A stretch of 64,000 bases of DNA from NCBI GenBank assembly GCA_036504535.1, contig DASXUY010000052.1, positions 1-64,000 of the forward strand. Reading direction: 5' to 3'. The DNA comes from JARLGU01 sp036504535 (GTDB taxonomy: Bacteria > Armatimonadota > Armatimonadia > Armatimonadales > Capsulimonadaceae). Each line of letters begins with the position of its first letter. Position 1 is the first letter of the stretch. This document shows, piece by piece, positions 44,680-55,000 of the stretch. Under the pieces are notes generated by a model. It was not told where the DNA came from. It did not search any database and saw only the letters and a list, made by a program, of their open reading frames with translations. Made by a program: the position numbers and the translations under genes.

Positions 44680-44692
44680 AACTCGACACTCA

Positions 44693-45160
44693 TTAACGGG
44701 CGACGAGAGCGAACATCACGTCCGCTTCGACGACTATTTGGCCGTCAACACGACCGATAGCGTGGACTTTGCCCATGTTTCCGCGAACACGCAACAGGTT
44801 GCATTCGGTGATAAGGACATCACCGGGAACTACTGGCTGACGGAACTTCGCGTTGTCCACTGCCGCCAGGTATGCTAGCATCCCCTTGTTGTTTTCTACT
44901 GCGAGCATCATGATGCCGCCGACCTGCGCCATGGCCTCGATCACGAGAACCCCCGGCATAATCGCTTTCCCGGGAAAATGGCCCTCGAAAAACTGCTCGT
45001 TAGCCGAAACTGCTTTCAGCCCAACGCAACGCTTACCCGGATCGAGTTCAATCACCCGATCGACCAGCAGGAACGGGTATCGATGCGGGAGGAGCTCTTT
45101 GATCTGCTCGATATTGAAAATGTACTTATCCGGCGTTGCTTTGCCGTTGGTTGACTGCAT
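44693..45160 (-). CDS. fabZ: 3-hydroxyacyl-ACP dehydratase FabZ
   Basis: 155 residues, hot-dog fold. Dehydrates 3-hydroxyacyl-ACP in fatty acid elongation and so competes with LpxA for acyl-ACP. IKELLPHRYPFLLVDRV, catalytic His in FEGHFPGK (about 61) and Glu in PGVLVIEAMAQ (about 75). It is not fused to LpxC, unlike in Bacteroidetes. ATG 45160 has AAGGAG at 8 nt; the TTG one codon upstream is less well placed. It starts 3 nt after the lpxC stop. Confidence 0.95.
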   Translation of the reverse strand: MQSTNGKATPDKYIFNIEQIKELLPHRYPFLLVDRVIELDPGKRCVGLKAVSANEQFFEGHFPGKAIMPGVLVIEAMAQVGGIMMLAVENNKGMLAYLAAVDNAKFRQPVVPGDVLITECNLLRVRGNMGKVHAIGRVDGQIVVEADVMFALVAR

Positions 45161-45163
45161 CAA

Positions 45164-46057
45164 TCATTCTCCTTGGTTGCCAGCGGCGAGTTTGGTTAGC
45201 TCAGCTGCCAACATTGTGTTCAACGTGTGGCTGGGTCGCAACGCCACAATACCTGCGCAGACCGGACGGCCCGCCAGGACAAGGTCGCCTATTAGATCGA
45301 GCACCTTATGTCGAGCGGCTTCGTTCGGATAGCGCAACGGAGTCGTCGGGTCCGCGCTGCCATCATCGTTCAGCGCAAACGCGTTTTCGCGGCTCGCGCC
45401 CTTGGCAAGCCCCATCTTCGCAAGGTACTCAAGTTCAGCGACAAACCCGTACGTCCGGGCCGACGCTATATCGCTTACGTAATTCGATCCGTTAAATGTC
45501 GCCGCAATCGGCAGCATAGACGGCTTATCGGAGTAGTCTAGTACCACCGTCGCCCAAAGGTGATCGGATGGCACAGCGGTCACAATCCCACCGCCTGGCC
45601 CGGTTAGCACGATTGGCGCCGATAGTCGAATAGGCTCAACGGTATCGTCGCCGCTGGCTAGACCAGCCTCTTCGATAGCAGCCACAAACCCTTGTGCGCT
45701 GCCGTCGAGGATTGGCACTTCCACTGCATCAAACTCAACTGTGGCATCGGTAATCCCGGTGCCACTGATAGCCGAGAGCAAATGCTCCACAGTGAGGAGT
45801 ACAGCGCCGTCGACTTTCAATGCCGTGCAACGGGTCGTTCCGTCTATATTCGCCGCAACAGCGGCGATTTCCTTCGACGAACCAATGCGCCGGAATCGAA
45901 TTCCATCGCCCCACCCTGCGGGGACGATGCGAACTGAGCCATGCTCACCCGTGTGCAAGCCCACGCCGGCGATTGTCGACGTGGGCTTGGAAACTGTTTT
46001 CCTGATTATGCTCGTCAATTGTCCGTCCGAACTTGTCGCGCTACCGATAACTTTCAA
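45164..46057 (-). CDS. lpxC: UDP-3-O-acyl-N-acetylglucosamine deacetylase LpxC
   Basis: 297 residues. The committed zinc-dependent step of lipid A synthesis. Zinc ligands: His about 92 in TVEHLLSAI, and His about 250 with Asp about 254 in ARHKVLDLIGDL; a further His lies near 277. The active-site loop VPILDGSAQGF is present. It appears to start at TTG 46057, overlapping the lpxD stop (TTGA) with GAGG about 5 nt upstream, so translation is coupled. Confidence 0.95.
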   Translation of the reverse strand: MKVIGSATSSDGQLTSIIRKTVSKPTSTIAGVGLHTGEHGSVRIVPAGWGDGIRFRRIGSSKEIAAVAANIDGTTRCTALKVDGAVLLTVEHLLSAISGTGITDATVEFDAVEVPILDGSAQGFVAAIEEAGLASGDDTVEPIRLSAPIVLTGPGGGIVTAVPSDHLWATVVLDYSDKPSMLPIAATFNGSNYVSDIASARTYGFVAELEYLAKMGLAKGASRENAFALNDDGSADPTTPLRYPNEAARHKVLDLIGDLVLAGRPVCAGIVALRPSHTLNTMLAAELTKLAAGNQGE

Positions 46058-47103
46058 TCGGCCTCAGGCAGCGCGATCCCCGCGCTTTCCAGCTGCGCAA
46101 GGCGCTTTTCAAGCGATTTCAGTCTCTTCTGTAGACCAGGAAGGCGCTCCATCTCAACCATTTTCCGCATCTCATTGTGGTGCGGCCGACCGTAGCGCCC
46201 ACTCACGAACGAGCCAGCTGCGAGGTCGCCAATGACGCCTGACTTCGCGGCTACGATTGCACCGTCGCCGATGGTAATGTGGTCCTTAATACCCGCTTGT
46301 CCGGCAAGAATGACGCCGTTTCCGATGGTGACGCTCCCCGAGACGCCCACTTGAGCCACGATGACGCAGTTACGCCCGATGGTGCAGTTGTGAGCGATAT
46401 GAACGAGGTTGTCGATCTTGGTGCCACGACCAATGGTTGTCGACCCGGTTCGTGCCTTGTCGATGGTGACGTTCGCGCCGATTTCAACATCGTCCTCGAT
46501 GATGACGCGGCCGATCTGCGGGATCTTGTAGTGACGGTCATCGATGAACATGTATCCGAAGCCATCGGTACCAAGTACGGTGCCGCTATGGATCACGACG
46601 CCGCTACCGATCACGGTGTCATCGTGCAGAACAACATTCGGATAGATCACACAGTTGTCGCCGATGGTTACGTTGTCGCCGACGTAGGTGAAAGGGTAGA
46701 TGACGGAGTTTTGCCCGATAGTAACGCCATCGCCAATCACTGCATTGGCGTGGACAGACACATTAGCTCCAAGAGATGCGTCCGCGCCTATCGAGGCCGT
46801 GGGATGTATGCCCTTAAAGATCTTGGGTTCGGGGGCAAAAATGCGCAACACCTGAGCGAATGCGAATCGGGGATTCTTGACGCGGATGAGCGGCTTACCA
46901 TGCAGAGACCCTGTCTGCGGCACGATCACTGCGGACGCTCCGGAACGCGACGCATTGTCGAGGAGCTTCGCGCTCTCGGCAAAGGTAACATCACCAGCCT
47001 GAGCGTCCTCGATATTCGCGATTCCTTGAATCAGGACATTGCTGTCCCCTTCCACAAAACCATCGACTAGAGCGGCAAGTTCTCCAACAGTCGTCTGTTT
47101 CAT
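46054..47103 (-). CDS. lpxD: UDP-3-O-acylglucosamine N-acyltransferase LpxD
   Basis: 349 residues. Adds the N-linked acyl chain to lipid A precursor. Uridine-binding N-terminal domain (about 1-98), hexapeptide beta-helix (about 99-310: NVSVHANAVIGDGVTIGQNS and on), catalytic His about 238 in DNLVHIAHNC, and a C-terminal helix (about 315-345) that makes the trimer coiled coil. First of the overlapping lpxD-lpxC-fabZ genes; it follows the coiled-coil lipoprotein gene by 38 nt. Confidence 0.97.
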   Translation of the reverse strand: MKQTTVGELAALVDGFVEGDSNVLIQGIANIEDAQAGDVTFAESAKLLDNASRSGASAVIVPQTGSLHGKPLIRVKNPRFAFAQVLRIFAPEPKIFKGIHPTASIGADASLGANVSVHANAVIGDGVTIGQNSVIYPFTYVGDNVTIGDNCVIYPNVVLHDDTVIGSGVVIHSGTVLGTDGFGYMFIDDRHYKIPQIGRVIIEDDVEIGANVTIDKARTGSTTIGRGTKIDNLVHIAHNCTIGRNCVIVAQVGVSGSVTIGNGVILAGQAGIKDHITIGDGAIVAAKSGVIGDLAAGSFVSGRYGRPHHNEMRKMVEMERLPGLQKRLKSLEKRLAQLESAGIALPEAD

Positions 47104-47141
47104 AATGACTGCATCTCCTTCATTTTAGGGGAGCAGCTTTC

Positions 47142-48320
47142 CTACTCCACCCACCCACGGCCACGAAGTGCTTTCATCACCTGCGGCGTGAGATCATGCC
47201 TCTCCATCGAGGACTGCCAACCAACAACTTGCAGATTTGTCTGCTTTGCAACGTCGAGAACCGTCCGTCGGGTCTCTTCGCGGACGAGGCTCACTTGCCT
47301 TGACCGCTGTTCCGTCAAATACGCCATCGTTGCAACAATTCGGCGCTTCCAGTTCGCGTCTGCAGCTGCATTCACTGCGAGCGGCGCGCTTTTCGCTGCG
47401 CTCGCGTTGGCTTTCGCTGCCTGCACAACGAGCGCGGACGCCATTTCCTGATCGAAATCGTGCGCTGCGCCCAGAATTGCGCCACGCCGTTCGCCCATCA
47501 ATCGCTTGTAGTCCGCTACCCTCGCCGCTGAACGAGCTTTGAGCTTCTCGTCTGCAGTCGCGACGGTCGCCAGCGTGTCCGTATGGATGCGACGGCGCAG
47601 TTCATCGAGCTTCGCGTCGTGTAACGCCTGGGCTACTTCAAGTTCTTTAAGGTGCTGCGAGTCAAATCGTGACAGCTGATCTTGACGTATCCCAAGCAAC
47701 CTGTCCCAATAATTGTCAGGTGCAGTCACAGGATTCTTCGGGCTTCGATCTTTGTCGAGCGCCCCGATCTGCACGTTCAAGTTCAGCCGCTGATCGGCTC
47801 CTTTTCCAAGGATGGCCGCGAACTCGCTGTCCCCGTTATCGAAAAGCTTGTCGCGCTCGATTTCGTACCGAGCATTCTCCGACGCCTGCGCCGCCTCACG
47901 AGTCCCTGCAAGTGCCAGTTCGTTGGATCGCTGTAGGCGATTCTTGAGCGATTCGAGTCTGCGCTCACCTGATGCTACAAGACGGTCAGTCAACTCGCTC
48001 TCCGAGTAACCTGTCGCATCAGACAGCTTTAGCGGAACCGGCTCGAACTCATCATTTGCATTAATAACGGGCAGTCGTTCAGTTGCCGCGCCCGACAAAA
48101 GAGCGGCCTTATAAACCCTTAGCGCATTGTCCGTTTGCCTCACGAGGAGATAGTCCGGATTGTGCGTTGCTAATTCGGCCAAGTTAACGGTTCCCCTTAC
48201 AGGGGGCTTAAGAGCCTTCGTTGATGTTGGCGATTTGCCAATTGAACATCCCGTCAGGCAAGCTGCAAAAACCGTTGCTATGGATATGACAACAGATACA
48301 CCTGTTTTGTTACGGCTCAT
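47142..48320 (-). CDS. Coiled-coil lipoprotein next to OmpH/Skp, unknown function
   Basis: About 392 residues. Lipoprotein signal with lipobox LTGC (Cys about 25). The mature part is long, charged and mostly helical (about 110-300: ERRLESLKNRLQRSNELALA, QHLKELEVAQALHDAKLDEL), with a C-terminal region (TRRTVLDVAKQTNLQVVGWQ ... LTPQVMKALRGRGWVE) that recalls the last strands of Skp-like proteins. Its place between ompH and lpxD, where many diderms have a second Skp-like gene, suggests an envelope chaperone, but tethered to a membrane. ATG 48320 has GGAG at 5 nt. Confidence 0.7.
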   Translation of the reverse strand: MSRNKTGVSVVISIATVFAACLTGCSIGKSPTSTKALKPPVRGTVNLAELATHNPDYLLVRQTDNALRVYKAALLSGAATERLPVINANDEFEPVPLKLSDATGYSESELTDRLVASGERRLESLKNRLQRSNELALAGTREAAQASENARYEIERDKLFDNGDSEFAAILGKGADQRLNLNVQIGALDKDRSPKNPVTAPDNYWDRLLGIRQDQLSRFDSQHLKELEVAQALHDAKLDELRRRIHTDTLATVATADEKLKARSAARVADYKRLMGERRGAILGAAHDFDQEMASALVVQAAKANASAAKSAPLAVNAAADANWKRRIVATMAYLTEQRSRQVSLVREETRRTVLDVAKQTNLQVVGWQSSMERHDLTPQVMKALRGRGWVE

Positions 48321-48371
48321 TGTCACTCCGAATTAAGAATTTATTTGGACCGCTCTATTGCGACCACGATT

Positions 48372-49040
48372 CTATTTATTTAGCTGCGCGAGAACGTCCT
48401 TGCTGATGTCAGCGGCCGTGTAAACCGCTACTGTGGAATCGAACACAACAGAAATACCCTGCTTAACGGCAACTTGGCTGATAACTTCCTTCATGTGCGC
48501 GTTAATCTGAGCGTTCAACTCCTGGCTCTTCTGATCCAGAATCTGTCGATATTCGCCGTTGAGGTCGCTCAGCGCCTGCTGCCCCGCCTGCTGCTGTGCA
48601 GTCAGCGTCGAAAGCCGCAGCTTGTCAGCTTCAGTCAGATCGCTTTCCTTCTTCTGCTGCAAAGCTGCCAACTCATCGGCATCCTTCTTTGATTTCGCCA
48701 GAAGCTGCTGAATGCTCGCTTTGTCGCTATCGGTCTGTACAGCCTTCTGTGAAATCTGCCCAAGCGTCCGTAGTTCGGTGTTGGAGAGCATCACGCCCTG
48801 CTGCTGCGACTGAAACGCGGTCTGCAAGCCCTGGCCAAGCTTCTGAAGCTCGATGTCGGCCTTCGCCTTATCGTTAGACTTGTTGAACACAAGCGCCAGA
48901 TCCACGCTTGCGAACATAGGGCCAGCGGCTTTCGCGGGCTGTGGCGAAACCAAGGCCATGCCAGCCAGAGTCAATGCTGCGGCCATGAAGATGCCTGAGC
49001 GGCGAAGGACGCTATTCTTTGCTATATTAAACGATGCCAT
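48372..49040 (-). CDS. ompH: Periplasmic chaperone Skp/OmpH family
   Basis: About 222 residues, somewhat longer than E. coli Skp. Signal peptide (FMAAALTLAGMALVSPQPAKA|AG), then ASVDLALVFNKSNDKAKAD, a long Gln/Lys/Ala helical hairpin (about 60-180), and the closing strands QGISVVFDSTVAVYTAADIS typical of OmpH. It would escort unfolded outer-membrane proteins to BamA, which is encoded just upstream in the transcript. ATG 49040 starts the best signal sequence. Confidence 0.9.
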   Translation of the reverse strand: MASFNIAKNSVLRRSGIFMAAALTLAGMALVSPQPAKAAGPMFASVDLALVFNKSNDKAKADIELQKLGQGLQTAFQSQQQGVMLSNTELRTLGQISQKAVQTDSDKASIQQLLAKSKKDADELAALQQKKESDLTEADKLRLSTLTAQQQAGQQALSDLNGEYRQILDQKSQELNAQINAHMKEVISQVAVKQGISVVFDSTVAVYTAADISKDVLAQLNK

Positions 49041-49151
49041 TCTTTCGAACTGCTCCTTGTGTATTGTGCGCCACAGCATACATGGCGATACGAAATAGAA
49101 ATACGGCTTGTTGACAGTGATCGTTCAGTGATTGTTCCAGCTCCCGTTGGG

Positions 49152-51152
49152 CTAGAACGATTGACCGATGCTAAAGTCGGCACGACTGCCTTCTTTGCCG
49201 ATACCATAATCCAGGCGGATCGGTCCGATGGGTGTCGTAATGCGAACCCCCGCGCCAACCGACTGCTGCATCTTGAAGCTGTCATGCTGCTTAAGTGCAG
49301 AGCCCTGATAGATACTGCCCCACGCGTCGCCAGCATCCGTGAAAAGCACACCCGTCAAGCTATTGCCGATGGGTATTCGCAGTTCGGCGTTGACGAGGAG
49401 CAAGTAGTTGCCCCAGTACCGATCTTCATCGTAACCGCGAAGACTATCGGCACCGCCAAGGAAGTACTGCTCCGAGAACGGTGTGTCCCTTGATGTAGCG
49501 CCGCCAAGAACACGGAACGCAATGATACGTTTGGGTTCAGTCAGCTTGCCCGGCGCGCGCTTTCCCTGAAGGCTGATATACTGCCGAAGGTCGACACCAA
49601 ACTTCGGAGCCGTCAACCGGTGAGGGATCAACGGGCTCGGAGCTGGCGGCGAACCGACCGATGTCGCCTTGAAGAAGATCTGCTCAGCGGAAACGGAATA
49701 GAACCCACCTTCTGCCGGAGTAAAGTTATTGTCTCGCGTACTTCGAGTGGCGCGCAAGCCCAAGCCCTGGATGTCCGCGTCTTGGCGAATATACGTCTCA
49801 GCAAGCGGCAGCGCGATGTCGTTAGACTTCACCGATTCCGCACGTCCACTTAGCGCCAGGGTCGAGTGGTCGTCGATTGGCCGACTCAGGGATACCAATG
49901 CGCCTTTGCGCCGCTCAAGATACTGGTCATTGCTTCCTGATGTGGCACCGGAAAGGAATGAGTTCGTAAAGCGGTAGATGACCTTATCGTAGATGTTGAT
50001 GCTGAAGCCGGTGTGATGCTTGTCGATCCACGGATCGCTGAACGAAACATCTGTTGAAGATGTGCTCTGCGAACCACCGACTTCCCACATGATCGCAACA
50101 GTCTCACCCATGCCTCGGAAGTTGGATTCGGAAAGCTCTGCGCGACCGACCAGCTTCTCGCGGGACGAGTACCCAACGCCTACAGAAACGTTACCAGTGC
50201 GCCGCTCCAGGACGGGCACGGCAAGCACGACGCTACCCACGTTCGGAGTGGAAATGTCAGCTGGCCCCACATTCTCAAACAGGTTAGTGTTGAAGATGCG
50301 CTTCAGGTCTTCGCTGAAAACGTTCTGGTTATACAGAGCGCCCGGCTTTTGTTTCATCTCGCGAGTAATGATGTACGTCTTTGTCTTCTTGTTACCCGTG
50401 ATTTGAACTGCCGTGATGCGCGCTTCGATAATTGGTATCGACAGGACCTGAGTGTTTGGATCTATGTTGATATCTTCGGAAATCGATGCGCGATAGCCCT
50501 TGTCTTTATACAGGTTGATAATGCTCTGAATGTCCTGATCGAGCTTGTTCGTATTGAGAACTTCGCCAGACTTCGTACTCATGACTGCAAGTAGCTTGTC
50601 GGACAAGAAGGCCGTATTTCCAGTAAAGACGACTTTACCAATTTTTGGGTTTTCGACAACGGAGAATGTTTCGCGTACATCACCGCTGTTCTCGCCAGGC
50701 TCCACCTTGACCGTCACGACTGTGAAGTAGCCCATCGCATAGATGGCCTGGCGATCCGCCTCTACATCAGCAGGGTTGAACGGGGTTCCGGGCTTCTGTC
50801 GCAAAATTGCCGTGATTGCCTGGCGGGATATGTTGTTGTTGCCCGATATACGAATATCGGCTACTCGCGACCCGGCCGTAGACGGTGACGTGACAGGTGG
50901 TGCCGGGTTAGGCGTCGTCGATGCTGTCGGCCCCGGTATCAGGCTCGGCTGCACAACCGGCGCGGTGGTAAGCGGCACCACTGTAAGAGGCAACGTATTT
51001 GCCGCAGGCGGCTTCGTTGGAGACGGGGCCGGAACTGGTGCGACGCTAGGCGTATCGGCCGACGCAATTCCGGCAGGCACGGCTAGAAGCGAGGCAATAA
51101 CGGCACATGAAAGCGCCTGTGACGACGCCCCTTTGATACAAACTCGTTTCAA
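49152..51152 (-). CDS. bamA: Outer-membrane assembly factor BamA (Omp85)
   Basis: 666 residues, shorter than the ~800 of E. coli. Signal peptide to about 32, a Pro/Thr-rich stretch (about 33-95), three visible POTRA domains (about 97-320: RISGNNNISRQAITAILRQK, VVFTGNTAFLSDKLL, VQITGNKKTKTYIITREM), and a 16-strand beta-barrel (about 330-666) with the L6 motif GGADSLRGYDEDRYWGN and a terminal Phe (QSF). It inserts beta-barrels in the outer membrane. The start is TTG 51152 with AGGAG about 10 nt upstream; no ATG is near. Confidence 0.95.
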   Translation of the reverse strand: MKRVCIKGASSQALSCAVIASLLAVPAGIASADTPSVAPVPAPSPTKPPAANTLPLTVVPLTTAPVVQPSLIPGPTASTTPNPAPPVTSPSTAGSRVADIRISGNNNISRQAITAILRQKPGTPFNPADVEADRQAIYAMGYFTVVTVKVEPGENSGDVRETFSVVENPKIGKVVFTGNTAFLSDKLLAVMSTKSGEVLNTNKLDQDIQSIINLYKDKGYRASISEDINIDPNTQVLSIPIIEARITAVQITGNKKTKTYIITREMKQKPGALYNQNVFSEDLKRIFNTNLFENVGPADISTPNVGSVVLAVPVLERRTGNVSVGVGYSSREKLVGRAELSESNFRGMGETVAIMWEVGGSQSTSSTDVSFSDPWIDKHHTGFSINIYDKVIYRFTNSFLSGATSGSNDQYLERRKGALVSLSRPIDDHSTLALSGRAESVKSNDIALPLAETYIRQDADIQGLGLRATRSTRDNNFTPAEGGFYSVSAEQIFFKATSVGSPPAPSPLIPHRLTAPKFGVDLRQYISLQGKRAPGKLTEPKRIIAFRVLGGATSRDTPFSEQYFLGGADSLRGYDEDRYWGNYLLLVNAELRIPIGNSLTGVLFTDAGDAWGSIYQGSALKQHDSFKMQQSVGAGVRITTPIGPIRLDYGIGKEGSRADFSIGQSF

Positions 51153-51295
51153 ATACTGGTCTCTCCTAACACGCCGGCAATCATTGCAGCGAGTCGTTTC
51201 ACTCTAGTGGGATTTTGAAAATACCGAAGTCAAACAGTCAATCGAACACAGCAATCAACACTGTGGTCATCGAAACTTAGATCAAACGAACCAAC

Positions 51296-51958
51296 CTAGA
51301 GCTTATAGTACGGCTCAATGCGACGCCGGATCATTCCGCGGGCCCGCGACAGCCGGGTCTTCACCGCTTCCATCGACAACCCCATTACTTCCGCTATATC
51401 GGCGTAATTAAGGTTTTCCATCTCGCGCAGAACGAGCACCGTTCTGTACTCGATAGGAAGGGCATCTACTGCACGATAAATCTGAGCGCGGAGCTCCTTC
51501 TGTTCAAGGATTTGCTCGGGCGCCATTGACCAGTCGGCAATCGACCGCGTCTCGGCTTGGCCCGTTTCAACGTCGTCTAGAGCCATTCCATCGTCGAGAG
51601 ATGGTCCCTCAAATTCCTTTTGGCGATCCTTTTGCTTGAATCTATTCTTGCAATGGTTGAGCGCGATGCGATAGAGCCAAGTGTAAACCTTAGCTTCGCC
51701 CCTAAAATTCGCACTCGCACGATACGCACTGATGAACGTTTCCTGGGTGAGATCCATCGCTTCGTCGGGATCCCTCACCCACTGGAAAATGAGGTTGTAC
51801 AGTGGCTTCTCGTATCGAGCCATGAGAGCGTTGAAATCGGACTTTAGCTCCCGAATATCTCGCTCATTGTCGCGTGCCGCAGCGTGGTCCGCATCGGAAG
51901 CGCTGAAAGACGACACATCCTTACGTACGACATCACGGCGCGTCGGCGGCACGGCCAT
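51296..51958 (-). CDS. ECF sigma factor (RpoE-like)
   Basis: 220 residues. Sigma-2 domain: DLTQETFISAYRASANFRGE and VYTWLYRIALNHCKNRFKQK (about 70-110, -10 recognition). Sigma-4: LPIEYRTVLVLREMENLNYADIAEVMG, then SMEAVKTRLSRARGMIRRR (about 165-215, -35 recognition). A charged N-terminal extension of about 35 residues and an acidic inter-domain linker are present. No anti-sigma factor is beside it. It lies between tamB and bamA on the same strand, so it may respond to envelope stress and control these genes; that is inference from location. Confidence 0.93.
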   Translation of the reverse strand: MAVPPTRRDVVRKDVSSFSASDADHAAARDNERDIRELKSDFNALMARYEKPLYNLIFQWVRDPDEAMDLTQETFISAYRASANFRGEAKVYTWLYRIALNHCKNRFKQKDRQKEFEGPSLDDGMALDDVETGQAETRSIADWSMAPEQILEQKELRAQIYRAVDALPIEYRTVLVLREMENLNYADIAEVMGLSMEAVKTRLSRARGMIRRRIEPYYKL

Positions 51959-52040
51959 CGCGCTACATCCTTTGACAGGTACCCCAGAAAAAAGTTTCAG
52001 GATTCTCTCCGAACGTCAGGCGGGTGATCAGTTCCCGTTA

Positions 52041-55000
52041 TCAGAACCTGAAAACGCCTTCCAACGCAACTCCATAGCTGCGCTGATCGTCAGTGGAAAC
52101 ACTAAAACGAAGACGCTTGCTTAGGTTATACCCTAGGCGAAGCTGATATTGGGGAGGGTCGAGGGTAGACGCCACGGCGCCGCTTGTGCGGCTAGCCTCC
52201 ATACGTGTAAACGTTACTTCGAGGCGAGGCGTCAACTGTTTTGAGAGACTGACAACAAACGGCAAACCAGGGTTATAATCGAGGCTCACATCGAGCCCAG
52301 TGGTATCGTACAAACTGTCAAAAAATACTGACCCGAGTTGGTTGCTGAGTACTTGCGCGAACAAGGAGCGCAATCCGGTGTCCACGGCGCCGTTTCCGAT
52401 ATCGCGCACGAACTGGCCCCCAAGCGCGGCCAATATCTGGCTCTCTGCGAGGGTTGGGTCTGAGCTGAACTTCAACGTTAAGCCAGTACCATCGCTGCGA
52501 AGAGTGCCGTTTATGATCGCCGTAATGTTGTACCGTTCACTGCCGCTATAGGCGCCGAGAAGTGACGGTGAGACGGCAACGCCGGTATTGACTGAGCCCT
52601 GATTTGAGACCAGCGTCCGCTGCGAAATGCTAATGCTCGTCTTGGCCTCCAGGTTGACGCCAATAGTCATAGCACTGGAGTCGGTTGGCGATTCCGGATT
52701 GTAGTTCACATCTACCGTGCCACCGGACACCACGCGGAATCGCGCCGTGGGCAGATTGAACGTGCCCTTGTTGATGATCAGCTGCCCCTTGAGATTTGGC
52801 ACATCCAAGCTGCCGTGCAAGCCAAACCCACCGCTAGCGTCGGAGATCTTCACCTGAGGCGAATCGACCTTGGTGCCTCGGGCCGCCACCACTGTGACGT
52901 TGAATCGTGGGTTCACCAACGGTGCAGCCGCTACACCGCCCGTAGCAGCCTGGGCGGTTGGCAGTGTAATTGATGTATCGCTTAGCTTGATTGACCCGGA
53001 GATCAGCGGAGCGAGCATGGTTTGTGTGAGAGTTACGCCACCATCCACCAGCGAGCCAAATCCCGCATTGCCGAATTGCACAAGCTTGGGCTCTGCTACT
53101 CTGAACTTGTTAGCGGAAATCGACAGGTCAAGCGACACGCCGCCAAGGAGAGCGTCCGCGAGGCCTGTCGTGACAGGTGCCCGCCCGCCGCCAAAATACA
53201 CTGAGCCACTCGCGCCGATTGAGCCGCCGTTCTTTCGATCGGAATCCGCAGTGGCGCGAATAACGCTGGCCTTGTTGCCGCTGAACTGAACCAGAGTCTC
53301 TATGTTGACCAGGCCAGTTTGGAAGCCGGGAGGCTTTACCTTGCCCTTCGATATCCCGATCTCACCCGACAAGCGCTTGTCCGCAAGCGTACCGCCGATG
53401 TCGACGTCGGCATGGAACATACCGCTGAACGCGCTCTCTGCCAGTTTTGGCGCAAACAACGCAACCACTGACAGGCTCTGTTCTGGTATCGATGCGTGAA
53501 GATTCATCGGAACGTTCGTCGGGAAGACCGGCATCGGCGTGCCGTTCACATCCTCCCAATCGAACGGTATCGACCCGCGAACACTCGCAATGTGCTGAAT
53601 CGTCGCGCCATCTTTAAGCTTTTCGTCCTTGGAAATTGTCAATCCGTCGATAGTCAGTTGCCGATTAGCGATCGAGATCCGTCCACTATCGAGGCGGTCA
53701 AAATCGATGGCATTGAACGACGGCTTGTCCAGAGTGACCGATGCGGTCACTTCAGGTGAGCGGGTCTTTCCTTTAGCGACGATAGTCAGGTCAGCGAGTG
53801 TACCGCCGACTTTTGCCGTGCCTGGGAGAAATGGGTTGAGCAGCGCCAGTGATATGTTCGACGCTTCAAGCTGCGCGTCAATGGGTCCCTTGAAGTCCAC
53901 CGTACCCGCTGCGCTCATATACGCCAACTTACCGCGCGATGTCAGTTCCTTGACGGTAAGCACTGTGCCCTTATACGCTACATCCGCATGGACTTGGTCG
54001 ATATGATTAGCACCGACGACAATTCCAGTCGCGTTGACAACGGCTGAGAATGCAGGCTTCTCAAGCGTGCCGCTGACAGTGATATTAGGCGCATCGATCA
54101 CGCCGTCAAATGGCTGCGGTAGCTGATAAAGCGCCGTAATGGCGCTGTCACTCAGCTTGTTCATAATCCAGTGACTGTTCTCAACTCGTGTCAATAATGT
54201 TGAGAGGCGCTGCCCTTCGACTTTGGCCGTCAACGAGACTGCGTGCGACTTTGTATCGACGCTATAGTTGGTAACGCTGTACTTGGCGCCGTCAAACGCT
54301 ATCATGATCGGCACGCCGGTGCTTGAAAGCACGCCGTGATGTAAGCGCGCCCCAGCCTTAATGGTATCAAACGAAAAGACACCAACCTTGACGCTATCTG
54401 TTATCAGGAGTGCTGATACATCCGGGTCTTTAGCCGATCCGCTCACCTTCCCGGCGACCGCGACTTTGCCGCTCATGGGGATGCCTTTTGCGAACAAGGC
54501 TCCGAACCGCGCGACGTCAATATTGTTGCCGGTAAAGGACGCCTTCACAGTTTGCGCGTCCATGTCAAAGCTGCCGCCTCCCGCGACTACAGCGTCCTCG
54601 TAAACGAGACTGAAATGCGGGACCCTGAGCAGATTGTCGGCGAGATCGAATGTCCCCTGAACATTCGTTACGTGATACGCTTCAAATGTTGCGTTGGCGA
54701 TCGAGAGGTCTCCCTTTAACTTTGGCGATTTTAAGGTACCCCCGAGCGTCACATTCGTATTAACAAGGCCAGTTGCCGATTTTAGCACCCTCTGCGTGTT
54801 GGGGTCGTCGGATTTAGCCAGGACATCGGGCGGAATGAAGCTGATGATGTCTGAGATTTGAGCACGATTAAGCTCGACCTGAAGATCAAACGCAGGGTTC
54901 TTATCGGCCACATGCATAATCGTGCCGTTAAGGCGTGCGAGCGCTGGCTCAACTTGGATTGTAAAGTCTTGAAGCTCGACATTACCCGCGTGATACTGAA

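Noticed and set aside
46279..47070. 263-residue + strand frame rich in Asp/His/Val
   Set aside because: Mirror of the hexapeptide repeats of lpxD, which gives a periodic but meaningless translation.
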